Assembly: GCF_042242105.1 (NCBI RefSeq)
Contig: NC_092025.1
Coordinates: forward strand, 14,064,309-14,128,308
Direction: 5' to 3'
Length of the DNA: 64,000 bases
From: Pempheris klunzingeri
Taxonomy: Eukaryota; Chordata; Actinopteri; Acropomatiformes; Pempheridae
Under the pieces are notes generated by a model, which was given only the letters and a program-made list of their open reading frames with translations, did not search any database and was not told the origin of the DNA. Both the position numbers and the translations under genes were made by a program. Positions within the stretch are counted from its first letter, which is position 1. Every line of letters starts with the position of its first letter. Of the stretch, positions 36,853 to 64,000 are shown piece by piece.

Positions 36853-39800
36853 CTTACTATCATTTTTTTTTACTCATTCTCAGTACTCCTTGTTTATACT
36901 TGTTTTGCAATCCATGTAAGCAATTACACTTCAAACAAGTAAACAACCACCTCCTCCACAACTGGCAGCTCTCAAACAGTAACAAACATGTCCCCTCATT
37001 TTGGCCCTTGTGATATAACTGTAGTATAATAGTGCAAACAGTTCAATTGGTGTCATTTCATAGAAAGCCAAAAAGCAGTAAGCAGTGAAATACTCCTCAG
37101 ACCCAGGTAAGTTTGTCTGATATGACTAAAAGACGGCAAATGAAAAGACTGATATCGGACAGAAGCTGCATTAAGTAAAATTTGTCACATTTTCACTTTA
37201 CCTGCCATACTACATGGTTTCAGTGGGAAAGTACCAAAGTTGTGACTGAAATGTGGTATACGCCTGCATTTGTTGCTGCTGCACATTAAAGTATGTTTTC
37301 TTGCTCTGCTTCAATCTCTTATTCCACAACAGGCACCTCTCCCAGGGGAGTCAGCAAAACAAGTTCATACTACCTTAAAAAAAAAACAATCACTGCTTGT
37401 GCCGTTGCTGAGAAGTATTGAATGAATTGATATTTTCGTTCTGTAACTGCTGTGCTGTTTTTGACGTCTCATGTTCTTATGCTGAACGCTGAAGGAGAAT
37501 TGATTATTATGAAGCAGTCTGGGTCAGTAGGTCTGCCGTCTGACAAAAGCGCTTGCTGGGTTTGATTTAGAGGCCAGAACGCAACGCAGACTTTTGAATA
37601 ACAACCAAACAATTTTCTGCAGCTGTACTTGAGCTTTTATAAAAAAACACACACACACACACACGCACATACACAAGCTGGGCCAAACACACACACTGGA
37701 CACTGGCAGACTGCCAAATTGCTCGAATCTGACCTTCTTTTCCACCCCACAGCTGCTGCCAAATTTGAGTCCATCTCTCCATCAGTCTACCACACTGACA
37801 CACAGGGAGCTCTGGCGGCCAATCAGAGAGGAGTATTTCTCAACCTGGGGGGTCTGTCTGGGTACCATCCAGCAGGGAATATTTTACTTTGAATAAGAGG
37901 CTGCAGTAAATAATCACACAAGCTCTGCCCTACACTAAACCTTTGGAACATGGGCTACTTTCAGCTTATTACAGGTTTATCAGTAGTAAAACACATTTAG
38001 CCCCCCATCAAGGGTTTTCTATCTGTGTGCTGCTTCTGCTCAACCCCACTTAAGCCCTTTAACACAGCTGCCTGCAGAAATATGAAGACTCAGGGCAGCT
38101 CTCCTAACCTAATCTGATCCTTGACAGACCGCCTTTGTTTTAACCCCTATGGGTGATCACAGGGAAGAGAGTGGCTGTCAGCAAACGCAGGGAGGAGGAC
38201 TGGGCACCCGATGGTTGTAAGGGCGAACTGGACGACCTCCATGTGGGCACTGGCACAAACACAAAGCGAGGGAAGCTGGCTGAACAGGGAAGCACTGTCA
38301 AAGAGTTTAGTTTTCCCCACATGAAATGCAATGAAATAGACATTTTCTGAGCGGAGCACATCTCCAGAACCAGTGAAGGCCGACTAGAAACAACAATGAA
38401 GACGGAGACGGCGGGGGATTGACATTAGCCTAAAAAGTTATGAGAATAAGCCAGCAAGGTGGGAGTAAATCTCCAAAACAGCCACGCTGCAAGGGGAGCT
38501 GAATGGCACCTACAAACAGACAACACTGCTGAATAACATTTAAGTCATTAAGCAGTGCAGACATTTGACATCCTCTGTCAAGCCATCAGAGAAACCACTA
38601 AAAGACTACCGCTGTGGCTTTGTAGAGCAGGAATTAGTCCAAATATAAATTTTGCTCAGTTTTCCTTTTAGTTGGGGAAAATAAAGTTGAATAGCTGCAG
38701 CCGGCATTAGGTCTGGAAAGAGGACAAACAAATTACAAAAACCAAACATTAACTCCATCCAGAAGTGCTGCAAAGTGGTTCCTGATGAATCACAAGCCTG
38801 CGTGGTTTTGTGCAAATCCATATAAAAAAAAAAGACAGCAAGAAAACATTTTGTATGTGTGTATTTGGCAAAGATGCATTTTTGGTGAGTTTTCTTATCC
38901 AGTAGTAACTTTAAGTGATATATGGTAGCAAATCCCATTGAAGTAAATTCCAGTTTAATAAACCAAAATCCTTATTGCATGTCCACCTGATCAGATATCT
39001 CGGACTTCTTGCAGCCTGTCTCTGCAGTGACCAATCCGCAGTGTTGATGGTGAGGGCTCCACACTCACAGGCTGATAGCTGTCACAACAAATGCACTGCA
39101 GCACCCAGGAGGTGACTGTCCTCACCCACTTCATAAAACAGCACGCTGTGCCCAATTTTAGAAATAACTCCTGTCTTTAAGGGTTAAAACCGATACTCCT
39201 TCACCTTTAAGCCCCTTTGTTGTTAATATTAACATCAATACGTGCGCTCGGGACTAGATGTGCTGCTCTTGGTCCTCATGAGAAAAAGTAGGATGTTCCT
39301 CGGATATAAATACACCATTTACGCTGTGAGGCGGTGCAATAAAAAGAGCAACAACGAAATGAATGTTGCATTGAAGCAGCCGCCGGGTTACTATCAGCGC
39401 CAAGTTAAAATATCCCCGTCAATCAAGTTAAAGTGAGCTATGGCTCGATATGAACATGTGAACAGAGGTGCTTATTGTTATGTTACAGCAGCATGTCAGG
39501 GCCAGCAGGCTCCACGGTGCAGCCACACTGCCTTGTTGCTGTAATGTTGACCGTGGCTAATCTGGTTAGCCACCGTTAGCTCGTCTGTATGCACATCCCG
39601 CTAGCTTAGCCGAGCTAACGCTAGCAGCAGCAATCTCAGTGACAGAGGGCGGACAGATAGTACCGCTGCACCGAACAAAACACCCCGGCGAACCACCGTC
39701 ATATCGCCACCTACATCCCGACCACGGTCACAAAACCAAGCCGGGTCACTGTTTGCTAATGCCGCCGGGAAACTGAGCCTAGCAAACGGGCTAGTGTTGG

Positions 39801-40030
39801 ACTAGCTAACCGTTTAGCGCCGCAGGGACCAGGTCAACCAGCGCCGCGAATCGGACACGGCTGCCGAGAACATAGGCGAGCGAGGCGGGCTGCGCTCCCC
39901 GCCGAAGAGCGCTGGAAACCCGGCTACTCCGTGGACACATCCTGGGTTACACCTCGCTTTTCGCAGCAGCACCTGCGAATTTTGCCCCATTTCAATCAAA
40001 ATGGTTTGCTAATGTGTGCTATTTTCTTAC

Positions 40031-40100
40031 CTGTTACGGTGAATTGTGATCAATCGTGTCCTCCTCTGCAGCTCTCTTCCCCCTCCTAGCTCCAAAATGG
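40031..40100 (-). promoter_or_regulatory. pds5b: pds5b first (non-coding) exon and core promoter
   Basis: A consensus donor on the minus strand (CAG|GTAAGA) puts the 3' end of a non-coding exon at 40031. The exon sits at the edge of a CpG-rich island (about 39540-40100). The transcription start is not directly visible; it is placed just inside the GGCGCCATTTTGG element at 40092-40104. That element matches the YY1 core GCCATTTT in pds5b sense, as in many TATA-less housekeeping promoters. The 5' boundary is inferred. Confidence 0.55.
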
Positions 40101-40395
40101 CGCCAATATGTATAGATTCAGTGCCCGTGAGTAAAAACCATGGATGAGTGTGTAGCGCCACCTATAGAGCGAGTCCTTCAGGCAATCCTATTACCCGCTC
40201 AGTGTCTGTAAACGATCACAAATTCACCTTCTTTTTTTAAAGACGTCTGAACATCCAAACACACAGTTTTCATAGTGGACAGCAGATTATTCCAACAGTA
40301 ATGTAATAGTTATATGGAACTAATATATGATATAACTGATATATGATATTTTATTGTATGTAAAGGGAGTTTGGCTTTACAGCTTTCATTCTGCT

Positions 40396-40397
<2 letters not shown>

Positions 40398-40491
<94 letters not shown>

Positions 40492-40497
40492 TATATA
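40398..40497. repeat. Compound TA/TG/TA/CA microsatellite, self-complementary
   Basis: (TA)n at 40398-40430 is followed by (TG)12 to 40454, (TA)8 to 40470, (CA)6 to 40482 and further TA-rich sequence. TG and CA arms flank a TA centre, so the tract is an inverted repeat able to fold back. It lies about 300 bp upstream of the pds5b promoter. Confidence 0.9.
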
Positions 40498-41682
40498 TCA
40501 TAGTGTACGTGTGGTAACCTATTAGCAATTAGATATCTAAAAGATAAGTTATAAATATTCATGTAAAAATGTGCACCAGTTAGATTATAGCCCGCAAGTT
40601 AAACAGTGAAATAAGAGATGTAATAGTGTTCACAAAAAATGATAAATAAGCACATATCTCACCAAAAAATGCCATTTTTACAATAACTTTTCTTTATTGC
40701 TTTGTTCGGATCTGTTCTGAAACGGAAATCCCAGTTTTCCGACAGTACCTGAACGCACCAACACACTGTGTTTCAAATGTGAAAGTGATCTCATAAATGA
40801 AAGTGTCACAATAAATATTAAGTAGTCATCAGGGTGACATTCATGTTTCTTCCGTGTGAACCAGATTTACAAACTATTTATCTGCTTCTCAATAGTGCTG
40901 TTCACATTTTAAAGGCACCCCTGCCTATTAAATGGTATTTTATCAAGTCAGCATGCTTCCATTCATGCAGCCTTTTCTCAGATACATTTCAGGCTGTTAT
41001 GGAGCCATTCATTTCCCCCATTGCTTGTCCTGTTAACCTATTCATTCATCTGAGACTTTTCCATGCAGGAACATCTGGTCCTCTTTTAAACTGTAGGTGC
41101 ATGTATTTTGGTTACGCTTTTCATTTTACAGGGCTAATTTTCAGTGAGTCTCCTGAGAAATCGACATGATTTTGAATTACCAGTGAGGCCTTGCCATGCT
41201 GGATTACAGAGCGTCAAACTAAAAGGAAGAAATGTCTGAAAGGATCAGCTGCATAGTACCTCTGTAGGGGGAGCTCCAATATAATGTTCCAGAAGTGCAC
41301 TCCTCAGATCCAAAACTGCAGAATATAACAAAGACATTAACAAATAATGTAAAAATAAATTCAGACTGGGTGGAAAAAATAGAACCAACAGACAATGCAT
41401 TTAAATATGATAGACCTTAACTGTGAACATCTGAATAAAATGATTTAAATACAATTAATTCAAATTGCAATTAAAAATAACAATTATTGAATCTTCCTAT
41501 TTAAGATATTGCATTTATTAGCATTCATTCTTTAAGATGACTCACAAAATGTAAATCTGAATGTGTATTATTCCCCAGCTTGTTCCCAGGTTATGGGGAA
41601 ATCATTTCATGGGAATAAACACATTTTAAACCTAAAATTCGGAATATTTCTCAGCTCAGTCAGAGGCTGCACGCCCCTGTTC

Positions 41683-41724
41683 CCAATCAACCAATTAGCG
41701 CTGCAACAAGGCGACAGTTTAAAT
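41683..41724 (+). promoter_or_regulatory. zar1l: Candidate zar1l core promoter: CCAAT boxes and TATA-like element
   Basis: CCAAT occurs at 41683-41687 and 41691-41695, and TTTAAAT at 41718-41724. A start about 30 bp downstream of the TATA-like element would fall near 41750 and give a leader of only 10-20 nt. This arrangement is plausible for a germline gene, but the initiation site is not known. Confidence 0.4.
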
Positions 41725-41763
41725 CCGAGCAGGAAGAACTTGGACCGGTTTCATGGCTCCAGG

Positions 41764-42494
41764 ATGGAGGGGTTCCTGTCCACGTTTCCACCGTACACCG
41801 TGTGCGCCCCCCCGGCCCAGGACAGCGGCAGGGGAAAGAGAGAGGGCCGCTTCATGACCCCCCAGGGCCTCAACTACCTGGAGCTCTGCAGGGCCATCCT
41901 GTCCCAGGTCAGCCCCGGTCTGCCCCCTCCGCTGAAGAGGGCAGGCACCAAGGAGTGCGGCGTGCAGGTCAACGCCAGGGTGGATAAGATCGTGCAGTGC
42001 TCGCTGGGTCCCAAAACGCTGTTCTGCCTGGAGGGCGTCCGTCCTCCTCCCCCGGTGTCCTCCAGGTCCCCGAAGAGCCCGGATCTGTTGAAGGCGGACG
42101 CGGAGGCGCCGTGCAGCACGCCGCCGGTCAGCAACCTGCGCTTCCTGAGGCCCGTGTCCATCTACTCACCGGTGTTTGACCGCAGGATCCTGCTGAAGAG
42201 CCTCTGCGACGAGGGCGGGAGTGAAGGAGAGGCCGAGGCCGCCGAGCAGTCCGACAAGGATGCTGAGGCGGATCAAAGCGGTGAGGACACAGAGAGAGAC
42301 TTCAAGACAACTTTCCACCGGTCTGCAAAGGGGTCCAACTTTCAGGTGAAGACTAGCGAGCTCTCCTTGGATTCACACCGAGAAAACAAATCCTGGTTTA
42401 CCGATTAGGAGCACTGTTCCCACAGTCCCAGAATTCAGTAGGTGCTAATGTGACTCTAAATGGACTGGATCAACCTGCAAGGGGGAACCGGAGT

Positions 42495-42529
<35 letters not shown>

Positions 42530-43690
42530 TGTGTGATGCATAAAGTTTCGCTACACAGAGGACATGGACTGCTGTGTGCAAAACTGAAACAATGAAGGTT
42601 ATAAAATGTAAACTTAATACAGGGACCCTGTTTTTCAAGATCAGGTACTAGAGAGCCACCTAATGCTGCCCTTATGTTGGTTAATGTGGTGCACACTTCC
42701 AAACAAATTCTCAAATGAATCACCTGATAGTGAAAGTTTTTTTTTTTTATAGCACATTTCAGCAAGGTCACTCTAAATGCTTTCAATGAGACATAAAAGG
42801 GAATTAAGACAAGTTATAGGAGAAACGCAATCAAACGGAAAAGGACACAGAAGTAGGATTTAAGAAGGTTGAAATAAAATGGATAAAGAATTTAATAAAA
42901 CAGAATAAATGAAGAGTAAAAATGACGATGATGATGATAATACACTGTAAGCCAGGTGCTCTGGGGTCCCACTTTGCCCTGATGGTGGTCCAGCCTCGGT
43001 TGTGACTCTGAACGTTTGGGACTTTCAGACCTACTGGTTGAAAAGGATGTTTTTTCACTCAGTGCGCCATATAGACAGACCTACTTTCATCCTAGCAAAA
43101 CTGTGTGCAATGCACCATTCATTTCTATGTTTGTCCTTGTTAGTTCCTGGAGCAGAGGTACGGCTTTTTCCACTGCAAAAAGTGTAACATCCGGTGGGAG
43201 AGTGCTTATGTGTGGTGCATCTCTGGAACCAATAAAGTAAGTAGTGTGTTTAGCATGCCCCAAATTATGTTTGGCAAATTTACCTTCATAATAAGACTTC
43301 GAATGTGTGTGTATATCTATTTTCATCTCGTCAGGTGTACTACAAGCAGCTCTGCCGGAAGTGTCAGGTGGGGTTTAACCCCTACAGAGTGGAATCCATC
43401 CTCTGCAAGGTGACTTGACTTGTTGTGCTCCAAGAGACTTGAGTTTCTTTTTAAGTGTGACATCTTCTGACTGCTTGTTGTTCTCTTGCTGCTTCGATTC
43501 ACTTTACAACCTCCCTCCCTCTCTCTCTCTCTCTCCTCTCTCTCAGGGCTGCTCTCAGACCTGCTGCAGCTGTGAGAGGAAGCAGAGGCACATCAACATG
43601 AAGAGGCCTCACCGCCAGGACCTGTGCTGTCGCTGCAAGGGCATGAGGCTGTCCTGTGACGCCACCTACAGCTTCAAATACATCGTCTGA
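41764..43690 (+). CDS. zar1l: Zygote arrest 1-like protein, complete
   Basis: Zar1-family proteins are oocyte RNA-binding proteins that hold maternal mRNAs in cytoplasmic particles and repress their translation. Four exons in phase 0 (41764-42345, 43144-43236, 43335-43409, 43547-43690) encode 297 aa. The N-terminal half is Pro/Ser-rich and carries the family stretches LELCRAILSQVSPGL, VDKIVQCSLG and LRPVSIYSPVFDRR. The C-terminal zinc-binding 3CxxC-type domain reads FHCKKCNIRWESAYVWCISG, then LCRKCQ, FNPYRVESI, CCSCERKQRHINMKRPHRQD, LCCRCKG and ends YSFKYIV. ATG 41764 was chosen for its good context (A at -3, G at +4); the frame is open further upstream but without family similarity. zar1l rather than zar1 is preferred because the neighbours are pds5b and fry. 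Confidence 0.88.
42498..42527. repeat. (CA)n tract in zar1l intron 1
   Basis: Fifteen CA units followed directly by TGTGTGTG, forming a small inverted repeat. It lies about 150 bp into the 798-bp intron 1. Confidence 0.9.
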
Positions 43691-43933
43691 GCTGGAGTCA
43701 GCCTTTCCTCATCCGGTCACCTCAGCTGGCGTCGAGTACCTGGACGCGCGGCATATGGAAGTTGCCTCCAGTAACAGACTTGAAGAGATGAGATTTATTC
43801 TCCTACCAGAGAGCAGACGGATCTCTAACTTCATTCTAACTGCATTTGAAGAAACTTCTTGCAAATGCCGTCTTTTTGTCCCTTCATTAATCCTGGTGCT
43901 GAATCAAACATGAAAACTATTTTTGTAAGATAA

Positions 43934-43953
43934 AATAAAGTCTATGAAATAAA
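43934..43953 (+). terminator. zar1l: zar1l polyadenylation signals
   Basis: Two AATAAA hexamers (43934-43939 and 43948-43953) lie about 245-260 nt after the zar1l stop codon and give a short 3' UTR. Either could be used. Confidence 0.75.
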
Positions 43954-43959
43954 CACTGC

Positions 43960-46895
43960 ATCTCAAAAGTTGAGAGATTATATTGAATTTGAACTCATCC
44001 ATTTACAGCATTGATCTTGAACTTTCAGAGCTCCAGCAGCTCATTTTGGTCTGACTCCTGTTCTTTGAATGCATGCAGCTTTGAACTTGATATGCTAATC
44101 AACAAAATGCATACTAAATGGTCTTTACCAACAAATGATCTTTAGTACTGTAGTGTCATTGAAAAGCAAGTCTGCTAAACTAAAGACTTGTACATGGGTT
44201 ACAACAAATGCGTGGTACTAAATTTCAAATGTACAATATGCTAATATTTTTAAAAGCGTAACGTGTGGGGGAGGGGGGGTTAAGTAAAATGCACAAGAAA
44301 TAATTTTCATGTCTTTTACTTTGACACAGACTTGTACAGAGCATCAACTCAAAACAACTTCACAAAGGCTGTAAAAGTATTTACAAGGTGAAAAAAACAA
44401 CTAGTCTTAATCTAAAAAGCTTTAAAAATGTGCAACTTCTTGTTTGGCATGCACACATGTTCTCCCACACACAGGAAAAAAAAAACATACCCGCATGAGC
44501 TTAAAGCTCCCTTTTGTACCTCATACAAACATATCTTTCAGATAAAATATGATTTTGTTAATAAATATTTCAAACACTCCATACAGTACAGAGAAGATGC
44601 ATGCATGGCAGTTTGATTTGAGAGAACAAACATCAATATAAAACCTAAGTCGAATGAGTGTTGATCTATAGCTGATATAAATAGGAAAAAGATATTTGTA
44701 CAGTAAATTACTTCTAGAGGGGAAACGAGGGAGTGTCACAAAAAGGGCTGACGACAGGAGGTGCTCGACTTCAGTAGTAGCACAGGTTTTGTTTTGAACA
44801 TCAACGATGAGTGCTGAATGTCAGCATTTCCCTTACATGTAAGGTAACTACATACCACACACAAACATATGCTACAATGGTTGTGTGTCCATAACTAGTG
44901 ACCGTATAGAGACAGAAAGACAAAATATTTGAGTGTATACATGCACCATCCTCTTGGCATGTGAACACATAAGGTCGACGTGTTACAGTGAGAAATATAC
45001 AGTGTGTACACTCACTAATGATGCTACAGCTAGCCACAGAGGAGTGCACAGAGAATGGCATGATTAGTCTACCAATGTTTACAACAGTAGCCAGCGGATG
45101 AGCTGAGTGTGTTCACTGATACAGAATATAAACGGAGCAAGGGCGGCGTGAGGAATCACACTTGAATATTCTGCTTTTTGTTCATCAGTCTTTCAGTCAG
45201 TCTGGAGAGGTCAGACTTTTAGGGAGCAATAGGGACACTAGTACAGTAGAAAGCATTCAACTGGGTCATGCATTGCACAAAGTCCTCCAAAGGAGGTCTC
45301 AAAACAGTAGACACAACAGGAGAGAAGAGTTAATCCAGCGTTTGGCTTTTCCGTCTCAGTGAAAGTGACCGCCTTTTCAGTAACAAAACACAGTAACATA
45401 ACCTCCTTTCTGTAACATCTTTTTAAAAACTAATACCAAAATTCCATTTAGTGCAATAGCGAAAACTCTACCCGCCACGTTACGTAGTGTCTCGGGTAGT
45501 TTCCTCACTGTCTCTGGTGATACAACCAGCAAACTGCGTGCTTCCTGAAGGAGGCAGCGACAGTCAGTCAAGTTCAATCAGGTCTTGAGTTCCTCTGGGA
45601 AGCAAGTTCGAGATCCAAGCTAAGAGCCTTCACAGGTCCTCAGCAGATTAGATGTTTAAGTATGACCATCAAGCAGGACTGGGAGCGCATCATTTTTACA
45701 GCATGTAGCCGTGAAGCTAAGCTAGCGCTCGGATAAAATCACATCAGGTCATCTTTATCAGCAGGCAGAAATCTGTGGTATCTAGTGGGTTCAGTGATGA
45801 ATCACATTACGAGTGGGACATGATTCATTGCTCTTAAAGTGTAAAACCTGCAAGTATGTCTGGGATGTCATTTCCTCCTCTTCAGATACGAATATCTGAG
45901 AGTTGCTAAGGGGTAGTCGGTTTCAGGCATTATATTCATTGAAGTCTAAGCTCTTTAGGTCCTCTGGTGTAGTAAGTTTACGTCTCAGGTCTGGACGTCT
46001 GACGGTTCAGCATTCAGGAGCCCCCCTACTTTCAATAGGGGCAGGGCGGCATGCCCCACCTTCCCCAGGTAGCGAGATAAGGGCGTAGTGGTGCCACCGA
46101 GGGAGCAACAACAACCCCATGCTGCAGCCTCTCCTGAGTCGGTGGGACAGGGAGGGGGAGGTGGGGGAGGGAGGAGGGATGAAGATGGGGCAGGGCCATG
46201 CGTTAAGACTGTGTCGTGGCCCGGGTGTGGAACTGGGGGTGTGCTTGAGTGTTTGTACGGTGAGCGGGGGAAATGGGGGAGATGTGAGCCCCGAGGGGGA
46301 ATGGGTGCTATGTCTGTGTCAGAGTGTGTGAGCAAGGTGGGCTCTGAGGCTACGGTCGGGAGCATGTGAGATGTGAGAGATGATCTCAGGTGTTTGCTGC
46401 TGTGTATATGTAACAGTGGTGAACTGTGTGACGAATGCCCTCTGAGAGGATAACGATGGTTAGTGTTTTCATCGAGATAACTCCTCCTGGGCTCTTGTGT
46501 GTGTGGCAGTGTAAAATCAGGTCGGTCTGGTGTGTTTGAGCAGCTATGTGATGAGAACAGGTCTGGGGGTTTGGGAAAATCAAGCAAAGAGGTATCAGTG
46601 TCCACAGTGGATGAGGATGAGGAGAGCAGAGAAAGGTGTGGGTCGTGGTCTACATGTGGTTCAGGTTCTGGTGATGGGCGGGGCGGTGGGCAGGTATCTG
46701 TCTGGAGCTGTGCAGTCGGGGCAGCAGACACACAGGCGGCGGCAGGGGCCAGGTGTGTGGGTGCTGGGCCTCCTCTGCAAGACCAGGCTGAGATGGCAGC
46801 GAGGGATGTGGAGACGCTTTTGGAAGGGTCAGTGGTTGCAGTGACGGGGGAGGAAAGGGTGGAGAAGGAGGGGGTGGGGGGCTCCTGAGGTCCTG
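43960..46895 (-). other. Tail-to-tail interval: fry 3' UTR and zar1l downstream flank
   Basis: From the fry stop at 46896 leftward this should be fry 3' UTR. Its end was not found; no canonical AATAAA on the minus strand stands out, and only a weak AGTAAA variant occurs at 44315-44320. The part next to fry (45985-46895) is GC-rich and C/T-rich in the fry sense and contains a long open frame discussed as a finding. The remainder is ordinary AT-rich sequence without a gene. Confidence 0.55.
45985..46731 (-). other. Long open frame in the fry 3' UTR, probably non-coding
   Basis: A Pro/Ser/His/Thr-rich frame of 248 codons, in a different frame from fry, begins at a GTG (46731) and ends at 45985. 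Counted stop to stop it extends back to 47139, inside the last fry exon. Its only ATG is at 46363-46365. The minus strand here is C/T-rich, which depresses stop codons, so chance openness is the default reading. No known domain is visible. Confidence 0.3.
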
Positions 46896-63925
<17,030 letters not shown>

Positions 63926-64000
63926 CTAGGGCAAAGACATGCTATCATGTAAACAGACTGAAAATAGCACTAAAGGTGTAACAAAATTAAGGAAAACTTT

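Larger units (their letters stand above)
33461..40030 (-). other. pds5b intron 1 (6.6 kb)
   Basis: The interval lies between the non-coding first exon (donor CAG|GTAAGA at 40030) and the exon holding the start codon (acceptor at 33461). It holds dispersed repeats at about 34700-34905, 34917-35420 and 36540-36852, and short CA tracts near 37650. The right end (39540-40030) is CpG-rich and belongs to the promoter island. I found no coding exon in it. Confidence 0.7.
40105..41763. other. Divergent spacer between pds5b promoter and zar1l start
   Basis: About 1.65 kb. It contains the compound microsatellite and AT-rich sequence. A 111-codon frame at 40834-41169 has no recognisable motif. No exon resembling brca2, n4bp2l1 or n4bp2l2 was seen. 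Just before zar1l lie two CCAAT pentamers and a TTTAAAT element. Confidence 0.7.

Noticed and set aside
41563..41763. N-terminal extension of zar1l from the open frame upstream
   Set aside because: The added residues show no family similarity, start at a GTG, and cover the CCAAT/TTTAAAT promoter-like elements.
42346..42408. zar1l exon 1 reading on to the stop at 42408
   Set aside because: A good donor (CAG|GTGAAG) at 42346 and the exact continuation FLEQRYGFFHC at 43144 show it is intron.
46088..46888. Gly/Arg-rich plus-strand frames right of zar1l
   Set aside because: They lie antisense in the G-rich complement of the fry 3' UTR, with low-complexity composition and no splice or promoter support.

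Overview
This window looks like chromosomal DNA of a ray-finned (teleost, probably percomorph) fish. It holds multi-exon vertebrate genes with short introns, long dinucleotide microsatellites, and dispersed repeats of kinds common in teleost genomes. I found no bacterial, viral or CRISPR features. All protein-coding calls were made by hand-assembling exons from translated frames, splice sites and reading phase. No alignment or database search was run.

Layout from left to right. (1) 381-6179, minus strand: klotho (kl), nine coding exons with the start codon at 6179. The gene runs off the left edge, so the end of the second glycosidase-like domain, the membrane anchor and the stop codon are missing. 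(2) 6180-10314: spacer containing the kl upstream region, an 84-bp TG microsatellite, a dispersed repeat and the pds5b 3' UTR. (3) 10315-33441, minus strand: a complete pds5b coding sequence, 34 coding exons and 1404 codons plus stop. A non-coding first exon lies in a CpG-rich promoter near 40.03-40.10 kb, behind a 6.6-kb first intron. (4) 41764-43690, plus strand: a complete four-exon zygote-arrest gene (zar1l, 297 aa), divergent from pds5b. (5) 46896-63925, minus strand: the C-terminal 1856 aa of furry (fry), 38 exons including in-frame microexons of 9 and 18 nt. The gene runs off the right edge. zar1l and fry converge tail to tail.

The order kl - pds5b - zar1l - fry matches the human 13q13 block, except that N4BP2L2, N4BP2L1 and BRCA2, which lie between PDS5B and ZAR1L in mammals, are absent. 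The genes do not form one pathway: kl is an FGF co-receptor, pds5b a cohesin regulator, zar1l a maternal mRNA-binding protein and fry a large NDR-kinase-associated scaffold.

I did not find a clearly novel molecular system. The points most worth checking are the klotho KL1 domain with both catalytic glutamates replaced, the two fry microexons, a GC-AG intron in fry, a 384-codon open frame overlapping the fry stop and 3' UTR, and the lost brca2 interval.
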